A stretch of DNA of 64,000 nt from Dyadobacter frigoris (lineage in GTDB: Bacteria > Bacteroidota > Bacteroidia > Cytophagales > Spirosomataceae). Position numbers and translations under genes: made by a program. The stretch's first letter is position 1, and each line of letters begins with the position of its first letter. Positions 35,859 to 45,414 of this stretch are shown piece after piece. The stretch covers positions 1-64,000 of the forward strand of contig NZ_SZVO01000015.1 in assembly GCF_005280585.1 (NCBI RefSeq). Reading direction: 5' to 3'. The notes below the pieces were generated by a model. The model saw only the letters and a list, made by a program, of their open reading frames with translations, was not told the origin of the DNA and did no database searches.

Positions 35859-37340
35859 ATGAAAAAAATCCTGAATCCATTTTTAAAAGTAAATCTGTTA
35901 GCTTTTGGAATTTTAGCCATTCCACATTTGAATTTCGCACAGGGAGGCCGCGACCAGCCTACGCAGACGCCCCATCCGTTACGTGATGATATCAAAATAG
36001 AAGCCTATATGAAAGTAGAGCCGGAAGCGGTAAGGTTAATCCAGAATCCGGTAAGCGGCGATTTGTATTATACCAGTTTTGACGGCGACGTTTTTCACAT
36101 CGTAAAAAAAGACGGACAACCTGCGAGTGTAAAAATCCTGACAGCAACCGATCATGGAATAACCCGTTTGCAGGGGGCGGCTTTTCATAAAAACACGCTT
36201 TTTCTTACCGGAAATATCAACGTAAATAATAACAAAGGCAACAAGGGAAGAATGGTTCGTTACGAATTGAAACCGAACGACGAAAAACCGGACATGACTG
36301 TTGTTTTTAACACCGTTGAATATGGTGCAAATAAAACCACCTTTGACCATGGCTGGAATGCTTTGGAAATAAGTCCGGATGGCAAATATATTGTAGTAAA
36401 TTCCGGTGCAAGAACGGATCATGGTGAGGTGCAGGACAACGGCGGTATTTATCCAAATGCCCGCGACAAAGCATTAACCACAAAAATTTACCGTTTCCCG
36501 ATCGACTCGAAAGATCTCTTACTGGTTGATGATACCGATAAATTAAAAGAACAAGGTTTCATTTTCGCTGAAGGAATCCGGAATGCCTATGATATGGCTT
36601 ATGATGGAAAAGGAAATCTTTTTGCCGTTTCAAATTCTGGTGATTACGATCATCCGGAAGATATGTTCTGGGTGCGGCAGGGACGCCATTATGGTTTTCC
36701 ATGGGTGATGGGCGGCATTGATAACCCGCAGCAATATCCTGACTGGCAGCCAAATCCGGATACGGATCCTTTCCTGAGCAAATTCGCTTTTGCCTGGCTG
36801 ATGAAATATTTCCATAATGATCCGGATTTCCCAAAAAGACCAGCCGGTGTAACTTTTACGCCTGCCGTTCAGAATCTTGGACCGGATGCAAATGAATACC
36901 GCGACCGTAAAACAGGCGTTGTGATGGATGGAGATACAACCGGCGTTACCGTAGGAACTTTCAACGCACATTCATCTCCATTGGCTTTAATTTTCGATAA
37001 GGACAAGGCACTTTCGAAGGAATTTAAAGGAGACGGATTTGTGATGCGTTATGCGGGTGGTGGCAAAGCGGGTGCGGCCAATCCGAATGTATTACGCAGA
37101 CAAGGAAAAGATTTGCTTCATTTGCATTTAATCTATGATAAAAAAGCAGACAATTATAAAGTGCAAACCACGAGGATCGTTGATAACTTTACGAGCCCTA
37201 CCGATGCGCTGCTGATTGGCAATGAAATGTACATTATCGAATATGGCGGAAAACAAGGCGGAACAAAATCAGGAGGTACACTTTGGAAAATCACTTTACC
37301 GGGCGATGCCAAAGTTTTGAAGAAAATGAAAAAAGCATAA
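35859..37340 (+). CDS. Exported quinoprotein-like sugar dehydrogenase
   Basis: This 493-residue protein has a Sec signal (about residues 1-27, ending FAQGG) and a beta-propeller of the PQQ-dependent glucose/aldose dehydrogenase type (TDHGITRLQGAAFHK, FDHGWNALEISPDGKYI, FAEGIRNAYDMAYDGKGNLF, YGFPWVMGG). It has no haem domain, so it should hand electrons to the neighbouring cytochrome c. It likely oxidises an aldose to a lactone. The gene is followed by an exported RidA gene. Confidence 0.82.
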   Translation: MKKILNPFLKVNLLAFGILAIPHLNFAQGGRDQPTQTPHPLRDDIKIEAYMKVEPEAVRLIQNPVSGDLYYTSFDGDVFHIVKKDGQPASVKILTATDHGITRLQGAAFHKNTLFLTGNINVNNNKGNKGRMVRYELKPNDEKPDMTVVFNTVEYGANKTTFDHGWNALEISPDGKYIVVNSGARTDHGEVQDNGGIYPNARDKALTTKIYRFPIDSKDLLLVDDTDKLKEQGFIFAEGIRNAYDMAYDGKGNLFAVSNSGDYDHPEDMFWVRQGRHYGFPWVMGGIDNPQQYPDWQPNPDTDPFLSKFAFAWLMKYFHNDPDFPKRPAGVTFTPAVQNLGPDANEYRDRKTGVVMDGDTTGVTVGTFNAHSSPLALIFDKDKALSKEFKGDGFVMRYAGGGKAGAANPNVLRRQGKDLLHLHLIYDKKADNYKVQTTRIVDNFTSPTDALLIGNEMYIIEYGGKQGGTKSGGTLWKITLPGDAKVLKKMKKA

Positions 37341-37375
37341 TAAAATCCTTAACAATAATCTTAATTAACCATAAC

Positions 37376-37831
37376 ATGAAAACGGAAAGAAGATCGATCC
37401 TCAAAAAATTATTTACATCCATTGCCGGTGTGGCAGGTTTGGGAACCATCTCAAAAGCAGCGGATACAACGCCTGAAAAAGAAGTTGGTAACATTACTAC
37501 TATTCAGGATGTTCCGCTATTTTCAGGACATACCAAATTTAACAATATGGTTTTTGTAGCCGGAAAAGGCGCTCACTTTGAAGGTGATATTACAGCTCAT
37601 ACAAAACATGTGCTGGATGAAGTTGAAAAAGAATTGATCGCGGCGGGTTCTTCTATGAGCAAAGTATTGAAATGCAGCGTTTTCCTTCACGATCTTGGAG
37701 ATTATAAAGCGATGAACGAAGCCTACAAAGGACGTTTTGGAGATAAACCACCCGTTCGTACTACGGTTGCCGTTTATGGCGGTGTTCCGGGAAATTCACT
37801 GGTTGAAATTGACTGTATTGCTTACATCTAG
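37376..37831 (+). CDS. Tat-exported RidA-family protein (copy 2)
   Basis: From ATG 37376 the protein has 151 residues. An upstream frame from 37283 overlaps the dehydrogenase end and is less likely. The N-terminus ERRSILKKLFTSIAGVAGLGTIS is a twin-arginine signal. The remainder is a RidA domain with the substrate Arg in PPVRTTVAVYGGVPGNSLVEID. It would hydrolyse enamines and imines in the periplasm. It is only moderately similar to copy 1, so it is probably not a recent duplicate of that gene. Its C-terminal end is nearly repeated as a remnant at 45247-45402. Confidence 0.87.
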   Translation: MKTERRSILKKLFTSIAGVAGLGTISKAADTTPEKEVGNITTIQDVPLFSGHTKFNNMVFVAGKGAHFEGDITAHTKHVLDEVEKELIAAGSSMSKVLKCSVFLHDLGDYKAMNEAYKGRFGDKPPVRTTVAVYGGVPGNSLVEIDCIAYI

Positions 37832-37862
37832 TAGCTGAATGTCAGTCCAACGCTTTTAGATT

Positions 37863-37900
37863 GAAAGAAGTCAACTTAAAAAAGTTGACTTCTTTCTTTA
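37863..37900 (+). terminator. Rho-independent terminator after RidA copy 2
   Basis: GAAAGAAGTCAACTT (37863-37877) pairs perfectly with AAGTTGACTTCTTTC (37882-37896) around an A4 loop and is followed by TTT. It closes the PLP-enzyme to RidA transcript. Confidence 0.82.
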
Positions 37901-38053
37901 GTATCTTATCTATTCAGACAATAAAAAATTTCACCTTATTTCGAATTTCTATAAATAATCAATATATAATTCTGGCAAATAATATTTTCTGCTCCTTAAA
38001 TTTCTTATTTCAATAAATTGACTGTTAATTTACAATAGCAATCACCTATATTC

Positions 38054-38665
38054 TTGGATAAAAAGCAACGCATTCTTTTAGAAAATGAAATTCTTCTGGA
38101 TCTCTGGCAGCAATCAAAAGCCGGAGATAGTGCTGCTTTTTGCCAGCTTGCCGACAAATTATACCGGACACTCTTCAATTACGCTACAAGTTTCACCAAC
38201 GACCGGGAATATATCAAAGATGCCATCCAGGAATTGATGCTGCATATCTGGGAGAAAAGACAAACAATTAATATCCAGTTTGTTACTATCTATTTTTTAA
38301 AATCGCTGCGCAATCAAATCTTACAGGAATTCCGCCGGAACAAACATATTTATCCTTATCTGGACCTGGACGAGATTGAAGAAATCACGGATAATCATAC
38401 CATTGAAACGGAGATAGAAGAAACAGAAAACTATCATGAAAGTCAGCGCAAGGTCAGGAATGCAATCAATGAACTTCCCAAACGCCAGAAAGAAGCCATC
38501 TTTCTGAAATTTTATGAAGGTTTGGAAAATGAACAGATCGCCGATATGATGCAGGTTAACCGTCAATCGGTAGCCAATTTATTATTTAAAGCCATTACCA
38601 CCTTAAAAAGCCAAATTCCATTACTAAGCCACTGGATATTAATAATTTACATGTTAATTTATTAA
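38054..38665 (+). CDS. ECF-type RNA polymerase sigma-70 factor
   Basis: This 203-residue sigma factor has region 2 (ATSFTNDREYIKDAIQELMLHIW) and region 4 with an HTH (LPKRQKEAIFLKFYEGLENEQIADMMQVNRQSVANLLFKAI), the layout of Bacteroidota SusCD-linked sigma factors. The start is TTG at 38054 because no in-frame ATG precedes region 2. It should be held by the FecR-type anti-sigma gene that follows and should activate the SusC/SusD genes when substrate docks. Confidence 0.9.
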   Translation: MDKKQRILLENEILLDLWQQSKAGDSAAFCQLADKLYRTLFNYATSFTNDREYIKDAIQELMLHIWEKRQTINIQFVTIYFLKSLRNQILQEFRRNKHIYPYLDLDEIEEITDNHTIETEIEETENYHESQRKVRNAINELPKRQKEAIFLKFYEGLENEQIADMMQVNRQSVANLLFKAITTLKSQIPLLSHWILIIYMLIY

Positions 38666-38752
38666 TATTACACTCCTGCAACCTACCTACCTCCCAGTAG
38701 TTTATTTCCCTCTTTCAAAAAAAGTCAAAAAATAATTTTACAAAAAAGAGTA

Positions 38753-38782
38753 TTGACATACTTTTTCTGCATCCTTTATTTG
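38753..38782 (+). promoter_or_regulatory. Candidate Bacteroidota promoter for fecR
   Basis: TTG at 38753-38755 and TTTATTTG at 38775-38782 are 19 bases apart. This resembles the Bacteroidota primary-sigma promoter (TTG, 19-base spacer, TAnnTTTG) with one mismatch in the -7 box. It lies 24 bases before the FecR start codon. Confidence 0.4.
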
Positions 38783-38806
38783 AATTCGCAATACTACGCT
38801 TGAACT

Positions 38807-39934
38807 ATGCTACCTGATTACAGAAATTTACAACCCGAAGAACTTGCCACCGATCCTTCATTCCGGCTTTGGAAAATATCCAATAACGCTGAAGAAGGCA
38901 TATTTTGGTCAAAATGGTTGTCTGAAAATCCTGATAAGCAGGAATTAGTAAATAAGGCATCGCATTTACTGGATACCGTTTTAAATTCCTTTGATTCAAT
39001 ATCGGATGACGAAGTAACCAGTGAAATACACCGTTTGTCTTATTCACTGGGTGAGAAAAATGCAAAAGCTTCAAGATCTATTTTCTTATTTCGTCCGGAA
39101 TGGTATAGTGTTGCAGCCTCGGTTCTGATGATTATAGGCTTTGGCTGGTGGTTTTTCAACAAAAATTCTCCTGCTGAAAAAACGAATTTACTTTACAAAG
39201 AAATCATAAGCCAGATCAAGGAGCCCCTTATTCAGGAAGTTAACAATACAAACAAACCAAAACTTGTGGCTTTGCAGGATGGAAGCTCAGTGCTTTTGCA
39301 GCCTCAGAGCCGCATTAGTTATCCAAGTTCTTTCACCGGAGCAAAACGCGAAGTCTTTCTTTATGGTGAAGCTTTTTTTGAAGTAGCAAAAAATCCGGAT
39401 CAGCCTTTCTTTGTTTATGCTAATGGTCTGGTTACAAAAGTTTTAGGAACCAGTTTTATCATCAGCGCTTTTGAAACAGAAAAAGATGTAAAAGTGGTCG
39501 TAAAAACTGGAAAAGTATCTGTTTTTGCTTTAACCGATGAAAATCTGGAAACACAGCAGGCTGATAATAAATTAGGAGGAATGGTACTTACGCCAAATCA
39601 ACAGATTGTTTTCTCACCAATCAATCTGCGGTTTACAAGAAGCCTGATCGCTGACCCTGAACTACTTGACATGCCAATACAGAAACAATCTTTCAACTTT
39701 AAGGGAACGCCTATTAAAGAAGTATTTGCAGCATTAGAAAATTCTTACGGCGTAAAAATTCTTTTTGATGCCGAAATCATGAAAAACTGCTACCTCACAG
39801 CGTCTTTGTCAGACGAACCTTTGTTTGAAAAAATAGATTTGATTTGCCGTACCATCAACGCAACACATGAACAGCTTGATGCCAGTATCATTATTTCGAG
39901 CAAAGGATGCTCATATCCATCTGAAAATCAATAG
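38807..39934 (+). CDS. FecR-family anti-sigma factor
   Basis: This 375-residue inner-membrane protein has a cytosolic N-terminal sigma-binding region, one membrane helix (about 98-118, VAASVLMIIGFGWWFF) and a periplasmic FecR domain (LQDGSSVLLQPQSRISYPSSF, VLGTSFIISAF, VVVKTGKVSVFA). A C-terminal DUF4974/STN-like part follows (FKGTPIKEVFAALENSYGVKILF). It relays SusC/SusD substrate binding to the ECF sigma factor encoded just upstream. A candidate promoter precedes it, so it may be partly independently expressed. Confidence 0.92.
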   Translation: MLPDYRNLQPEELATDPSFRLWKISNNAEEGIFWSKWLSENPDKQELVNKASHLLDTVLNSFDSISDDEVTSEIHRLSYSLGEKNAKASRSIFLFRPEWYSVAASVLMIIGFGWWFFNKNSPAEKTNLLYKEIISQIKEPLIQEVNNTNKPKLVALQDGSSVLLQPQSRISYPSSFTGAKREVFLYGEAFFEVAKNPDQPFFVYANGLVTKVLGTSFIISAFETEKDVKVVVKTGKVSVFALTDENLETQQADNKLGGMVLTPNQQIVFSPINLRFTRSLIADPELLDMPIQKQSFNFKGTPIKEVFAALENSYGVKILFDAEIMKNCYLTASLSDEPLFEKIDLICRTINATHEQLDASIIISSKGCSYPSENQ

Positions 39935-40212
39935 TTAAAACAATTCCAAAGTCAGATTACACGCATCGCAACCAGATAAAAGAGTACGATTACCAGAAAA
40001 AAACAGTAACCAAGCAACCTATACTATTTAAACTATCTGAATGACAAGCCTATGACTATAACCTGTCCCTGACTCCTAAAAAAAAGTGTCGATGATGCGC
40101 CAACATCACCGACCACCAATCATCCCCATTTTGTAAGCTCATTACACCTTCCGCGTTACGCGGATACAAGGGAATCATTTTGCCGAATTTATTAACCCGA
40201 CAAAACAAAATT

Positions 40213-43200
40213 ATGTCAAATTCAATACATTATCAACACGCTTTGCAGAAAATCATGCGTATGAGTCTGTATCAAGCTTTACTTGCAGTGATCTTCACTA
40301 CTTTAGTCCACGCCGCTGACGTGAATGGACAGAGGGTGCTTGACCAAAAAATAACATTACGTTTATCAAACACCGAGATCGACAAAGTACTCGATAAAAT
40401 AGAAAACGTGACCAAGGTTAAGTTCATGTATAATCCGCAGATTTTTAACAATCAGAAAGGTACTTTCAAATTCCAGGACGAGTCCTTGTCTGAAGTTCTT
40501 GGAAAAATCCTTGCTCCGCATAATGTTACTTACGAAGTTGTTCAGGACCGTATCATTTTAAAACGGGAACAGGCTGCGACGGAATTGAAAATTTCTGCTC
40601 CGAAAGAAGCTCCCAAGAAAGTGGTTACGGGTACGGTAACGGACGAAACCGGCTCAGGACTTCCGGGTGTAAGCGTTCTTGTAAAAGGAACTCAGCGCGG
40701 AACTTCAACAAACGCGGAAGGGAAATATTCGCTTGACATTCCGGATGGAGAACTTTCTACGGCTGTTCTTATTTTCAGCTTTGTAGGTTACACTTCACAA
40801 GAAGCTGCCGTTGGCTCCAAAGGCGATATTTCAGTGCAACTTGCCCCGGAAGCCAAATCTCTTAATGAAGTTGTTGTAACTGCTTTTGGTATTTCAAAAG
40901 AGAAAAAAGCACTTGCTTATGCAGTGACAGAAGTAAAAGGTAGTGAATTTACACAAGCTCGTGAAAACAACGTAGCGAATGCGCTTACAGGTAAAATTGC
41001 CGGTGTTAACGCAACAGGTATGGCAACAGGTCCTGGTGGTTCCAGCCGTATCATTATTCGTGGTAACGGTTCTTTGAGCGGAAACAACCAGCCTTTATAT
41101 GTAATCAACGGTATGCCGATGGACAACAGCTCTCCGGGTGGTGGAAACGCATCGGATGGTAATGGGAATAATACCGACCGTGGTGACGGTATTGGTGGTA
41201 TTAACCCGGATGATATCGAATCGATCAGCGTTTTGAAAGGTGGACCGGCGGCGGCTTTGTACGGTGCACGTGCTTCCAACGGTGTAATTTTGATCACTAC
41301 CAAAAAAGGGAAAGCACAAAAAGGTATTGGTGTTGAATTCAATACCAACTTTACTACAGATAATCTTTCGATCATTCCAGACTGGCAATATGAATACGGC
41401 CAGGGTGTGGATGGTGTAAAACCATTGACTCAGACTCAGGCTAAAAGTTCAGGCCGTTTGTCATACGGAGCGAAAATGGATGGAACTCCGGTTATCCAGT
41501 TTGATGGCCAGATGCGTCCATATTCTCCTCAAAAAGACAACCTGAAAAACTTTTATAAAACGGGTACAAACTATATCAACTCACTTTCTTTCACAGGTGG
41601 TAACGAAGCTGTAAACTTCCGTTTTGGTTTGAATAATACAAGCTCAAACAGCATTGTTCCTAATTCAACTTTTAACAGAAGAATTGCTAACCTGAACGTG
41701 AATGCAATGCTTGGTAAAAAATTGAGCATTGAAACGGTTGTTCAGTACAACATTGAAAACGGCCACAACCGTCCAAAAGTTGGATACGCAGATTACAACC
41801 CGCACTGGGCAACTTATCTGATCGCTAACACGGTTGATATCAGAAGCCTTGCTCCGGGATACGATCAGGTAACAGGAAAAGAAGTGGAATGGAACCCGGT
41901 TCCGGCTGCTCCAAACCCTTACATGGTTATCAACAAGTTCAAAAACGAAGACAGAAAAAACCGCTTTCTTGGACAGGCGAATATTAAATACGACATCCTT
42001 GATAACCTTTTTGTTAAAGCAAGTGTAAGCCAGGATTACTACAACTTCAACTATGAATTCGTAGTTCCGACAAACAATGCTTACCAGCCACTTGGTGTTT
42101 ATGAAGCGAAAAAAATCACTTCTTCTGAAACCAACGGAATGGTTACTTTGAACTACAACACCAATTTCTTTGAAAATCTTAGTTTCTCAGCATTGGCCGG
42201 TGGTAACATGCAAAGAAGCATTTATGACCAAATGTCGTTCAATGGTACAGAATTTACGATTCCTTATTTTTACAGCTTTACAAACCTTGCAACGTCGACT
42301 ACTACTCCTTCTTATTCAAAAAGCGGTATCAACTCGTTGTTTGGTTCGGTTGACTTAGGTTACAAAGGACTTGCTTACATCACAATGTCTGGCCGTCAGG
42401 ACTGGTTCTCGGTTTTGAACACAGCGAGCAACAGCATTTTCTATCCTGCCATTGGTGGTACATTGATCCTTTCTGAGGCTTTCAAATTGCCTGAGGCAGT
42501 AAGTTTTGCAAAATTACGCGGCTCATGGGCACAAGTGGGTGGTGCGAACGTAGCAGCGTACCAGATCTACCAAAGCTATAGCATGGCACAAGGTGGACAC
42601 AATGGTCGTCCGGTTCAGCAGCTGAACTCGTCTCTTGTACCTAACCCGGATTTGAGACCACTTACTTCAACAACTTATGAAGCAGGTATCGAAGCGAAAT
42701 TCCTTCACAATCGTATTGGAGTTGACGTAACACTTTACAATCGTAAGACAACGAATGATATCGTTCAGAGCTCAATCGCAGCCTCGTCGGGATACACTTC
42801 TGCTCTTTTGAACGTGGGTGAACTTAGCAACAAAGGGGTTGAACTTTTGCTGACAGGAACGCCTCTTAAAAAGGCAAACTTTACCTGGGATGTAAGTTAT
42901 AACATGGCATACAATGACAGCAAAGTTGTAAAACTTGCTGAAGGACTTAAAACCCTTACTGTTGGTGATGGTGTTGGTGGCGGTACAATCCGTAACGTGG
43001 TTGGTGGTTCTTATGGTGAAGTTTGGGGTTACAAGAAAAAGACTGACGCAAGCGGGAATGTGGTTTTCAACACAGCCAGCGGTTATGCAGTAAGAGGTGA
43101 CCTTGAAAGACTTGGTAGAGGTATTCCTCCGCTTACTATGGGTATCACGAACACATTCAGATACAAAAATTTCTCTTTGAACATTCTTGTTGATGGTAAA

Positions 43201-43653
43201 TTCGGAAGCATTGTTTACTCGAACATGTATCAGTACGCTTACCGTTTCGGTTTGCCAAAAGAAACACTTCCTGGTCGTGACAATGGCTTAACTGTAACGG
43301 GTGTAACACCGGAAGGCGCTCCGTTCACAAAAACATGGGCAAAGGCTGACGTCGATACGTACTATGACAACGATAAGAACTACACATCGATGTTCACTTT
43401 CAATAATGACTTTATCAAACTTCGTCAGGTTATTTTCAGCTACAACCTGCCTGTTAACAAAATGTCATTCCTGAAATTACAATCCGCTTCGGTTTCACTT
43501 GTAGGACGTAACCTTTTGCTTCTTTACAAAGACAAAAGAAACAACTACTTCGATCCTGAATCGAGTTATACAAACGGTAATGCACAAGGTCTTGAAGCAT
43601 TTGGTGTACCAAGAACAAGAAGCCTGGGCGTGAACCTGACAGTGAAATTTTAA
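40213..43653 (+). CDS. SusC/RagA-family TonB-dependent outer-membrane transporter
   Basis: From ATG 40213 the protein has 1146 residues; the upstream TTG at 40180 adds only 11. It has a signal region, an N-terminal secretin/TonB short (STN) signalling domain (about 45-120), a carboxypeptidase-regulatory-like domain (VTGTVTDETGSGLPGVSVLVKG), a plug (LNEVVVTAFGISKE, IRGNGSLSGNNQPLYVINGMP) and a 22-strand barrel ending in VNLTVKF. The STN domain means it can signal to the neighbouring FecR/sigma pair. It would import an oligosaccharide or other ligand with the SusD partner. Confidence 0.95.
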   Translation: MSNSIHYQHALQKIMRMSLYQALLAVIFTTLVHAADVNGQRVLDQKITLRLSNTEIDKVLDKIENVTKVKFMYNPQIFNNQKGTFKFQDESLSEVLGKILAPHNVTYEVVQDRIILKREQAATELKISAPKEAPKKVVTGTVTDETGSGLPGVSVLVKGTQRGTSTNAEGKYSLDIPDGELSTAVLIFSFVGYTSQEAAVGSKGDISVQLAPEAKSLNEVVVTAFGISKEKKALAYAVTEVKGSEFTQARENNVANALTGKIAGVNATGMATGPGGSSRIIIRGNGSLSGNNQPLYVINGMPMDNSSPGGGNASDGNGNNTDRGDGIGGINPDDIESISVLKGGPAAALYGARASNGVILITTKKGKAQKGIGVEFNTNFTTDNLSIIPDWQYEYGQGVDGVKPLTQTQAKSSGRLSYGAKMDGTPVIQFDGQMRPYSPQKDNLKNFYKTGTNYINSLSFTGGNEAVNFRFGLNNTSSNSIVPNSTFNRRIANLNVNAMLGKKLSIETVVQYNIENGHNRPKVGYADYNPHWATYLIANTVDIRSLAPGYDQVTGKEVEWNPVPAAPNPYMVINKFKNEDRKNRFLGQANIKYDILDNLFVKASVSQDYYNFNYEFVVPTNNAYQPLGVYEAKKITSSETNGMVTLNYNTNFFENLSFSALAGGNMQRSIYDQMSFNGTEFTIPYFYSFTNLATSTTTPSYSKSGINSLFGSVDLGYKGLAYITMSGRQDWFSVLNTASNSIFYPAIGGTLILSEAFKLPEAVSFAKLRGSWAQVGGANVAAYQIYQSYSMAQGGHNGRPVQQLNSSLVPNPDLRPLTSTTYEAGIEAKFLHNRIGVDVTLYNRKTTNDIVQSSIAASSGYTSALLNVGELSNKGVELLLTGTPLKKANFTWDVSYNMAYNDSKVVKLAEGLKTLTVGDGVGGGTIRNVVGGSYGEVWGYKKKTDASGNVVFNTASGYAVRGDLERLGRGIPPLTMGITNTFRYKNFSLNILVDGKFGSIVYSNMYQYAYRFGLPKETLPGRDNGLTVTGVTPEGAPFTKTWAKADVDTYYDNDKNYTSMFTFNNDFIKLRQVIFSYNLPVNKMSFLKLQSASVSLVGRNLLLLYKDKRNNYFDPESSYTNGNAQGLEAFGVPRTRSLGVNLTVKF

Positions 43654-43675
43654 TCATTAAAATATTTTAGTGAAT

Positions 43676-45241
43676 ATGAAAAAGTTTTTAAGATTATTAT
43701 ATCTGGCCCCAATGGCCCTGCTCTTTGCCGCTTGTGACAATGGGTTTGAGGAAATGAACGTGAATCCAAATGCATCGACAGCCGTTGTACCAGGTTTCCT
43801 TTTTACAAGAGCTCAGCTTGCTACGGTTAGCAATAACTACACTGGTGCAGCATATCTTACAATTGGTGGTTCCATGCAGCATTTTGCTACTTACAAGGAG
43901 GTTCCCGCGGCGGGTGACAAGTACTTCAACTATACGTATTCAACAGCAAGCTGGGGAATGTATGGTGGTACGGACATGACAACGCAAGGTTCTGTAATTG
44001 ATATCGAGCAGGTCATCAGCGCGGTAAGTACCGCTCCTGCTGATGTAAATAAACTTTCAGTTGCCCGTATCTGGAAAGCTTACATGTACCACAGACTGAC
44101 GGATTTGTACGGAGATATTCCTTACAGCCAGGCTGGAAAAGCACTTACTGATAAAAATTATAGCCCGGTTTACGATGTGCAGTCTGCTATTTACGCGGAT
44201 ATGTTGAAAGAACTTGAACAAGCGATCGCTGCATTTGATCCTGCTCAGGCTACTTTCGGAACTGCCGATTTGGTCTATGGTGGTGATATCACAAAATGGA
44301 AAAAATTCGGTTACTCTTTGATGCTTCGTCTGGGAATGCGCTTGACACAAGTAGATGCTGCTTTGGCTAAAACATGGGTTCAGAAAGCAATTGCAGGTGG
44401 TGTAATTACGGCTGATGCCGACGTTGCGACAATCGCTTATGTTGACGGTTCAGTTACAGCAAGCCGAAACTTCATTGCAAGTGGTTTGATGGGTACCGAC
44501 TATGTAACACCAGGTGGAGATAATGTAGAAGGCGGCAAGTTTTCGAAAACGCTGATTGATCAGTTAAAAACAACAAAAGATCCCCGTTTGAATGTGATCT
44601 CAATCGTTTGGGTACCGTCAGCGGATGGGAAAACTTTCACTGCGGATACAACAACTGCGCTTCAAAAGGGTATGCAAAATGCAGCTTTCAACAGTTTGCC
44701 AGCCGATTTTAACTCATACTCTGAGCCAAATCCAAACACAATTTTGAAATACAGCGCTCCTTTGTTAGTATTCACAAGCGCGGAAGCTCACTTGCTTTTG
44801 GCAGAAGCTGCTGTTAGAGGATGGTATACAGGCGGAACTGCACAAGCAGAATATAACAGCGCGGTAACTTCCGGTATGAAACAATGGGCGTTATTCGGTA
44901 GCGCAGGTATTATCTCGGATGCGAGAATAAATGCCTACATCGCTGCTAATCCATACAATACTGCTGCATCAGTTGACGAACAAATCGGACAGATCAGCAC
45001 TCAGAAATGGGTAACATTGTTTTTGGAAGATGAGTACGAAATATTCTCTAACTGGAGACGTACAGGATATCCTAAACTTACTCCGACAAACTACCCGGGT
45101 AACCTGACAGGTGGAAAAATCCCGACAAGATTCCAGATCCCGGATTCAGAAGGACTTTACAACGAAACAAATTTCATCGAAGCAAGAACCAGACAAGGTG
45201 GTACAAACAGCCTTTCCAGCGTAGTTTGGTGGGATAAATAA
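43676..45241 (+). CDS. SusD/RagB-family nutrient-binding lipoprotein
   Basis: From ATG 43676 this is a 521-residue outer-membrane lipoprotein with lipobox LLFAAC (Cys20) just before DNGFEEMNVNPN. It has SusD-like helical TPR features and late motifs (LLAEAAVRGWYTGG, LFLEDEYEIFSNWRRTGYP) of the RagB / SusD-like-2 group. It caps the SusC barrel and binds the substrate extracellularly. It lies 22 bases behind susC. A GTG two codons upstream is an alternative start. Confidence 0.92.
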   Translation: MKKFLRLLYLAPMALLFAACDNGFEEMNVNPNASTAVVPGFLFTRAQLATVSNNYTGAAYLTIGGSMQHFATYKEVPAAGDKYFNYTYSTASWGMYGGTDMTTQGSVIDIEQVISAVSTAPADVNKLSVARIWKAYMYHRLTDLYGDIPYSQAGKALTDKNYSPVYDVQSAIYADMLKELEQAIAAFDPAQATFGTADLVYGGDITKWKKFGYSLMLRLGMRLTQVDAALAKTWVQKAIAGGVITADADVATIAYVDGSVTASRNFIASGLMGTDYVTPGGDNVEGGKFSKTLIDQLKTTKDPRLNVISIVWVPSADGKTFTADTTTALQKGMQNAAFNSLPADFNSYSEPNPNTILKYSAPLLVFTSAEAHLLLAEAAVRGWYTGGTAQAEYNSAVTSGMKQWALFGSAGIISDARINAYIAANPYNTAASVDEQIGQISTQKWVTLFLEDEYEIFSNWRRTGYPKLTPTNYPGNLTGGKIPTRFQIPDSEGLYNETNFIEARTRQGGTNSLSSVVWWDK

Positions 45242-45246
45242 TAGTA

Positions 45247-45402
45247 AGTGTTTCATTTTATGACCTTAATGATTACAAAAGAATGAACGAAGCTTACAAA
45301 GGCAGATTTGGCGATAAACCACCTGTGCGCACAACGGTAGCCGTTTATGGCGGTGTTCCCGAGAACTCACTTGTGGAAATAGATTGTATCGCTTACATCT
45401 AG
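45247..45402 (+). pseudogene. C-terminal remnant of a RidA gene
   Basis: The frame from 45247 to a TAG at 45400-45402 encodes SVSFYDLNDYKRMNEAYKG and then, after GRFGDKPPV, RTTVAVYGGVPENSLVEID. This repeats the last 51 or so residues of RidA copy 2 (37376-37831). Over the final 43 residues I count only two differences (Ala to Arg and Gly to Glu), while many DNA differences are synonymous. There is no start codon or N-terminal half, and it begins six bases after the susD stop codon. It is therefore a truncated gene, not a functional one. Confidence 0.8.
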
Positions 45403-45414
45403 CAAAAGGTAAAG

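Noticed and set aside
37283..37375. Upstream start for RidA copy 2
   Set aside because: It overlaps the dehydrogenase end, and the Tat signal begins at ATG 37376.
40917..41388. Minus-strand frames within susC
   Set aside because: They arise from the codon bias of the SusC gene. No starts or motifs support them.
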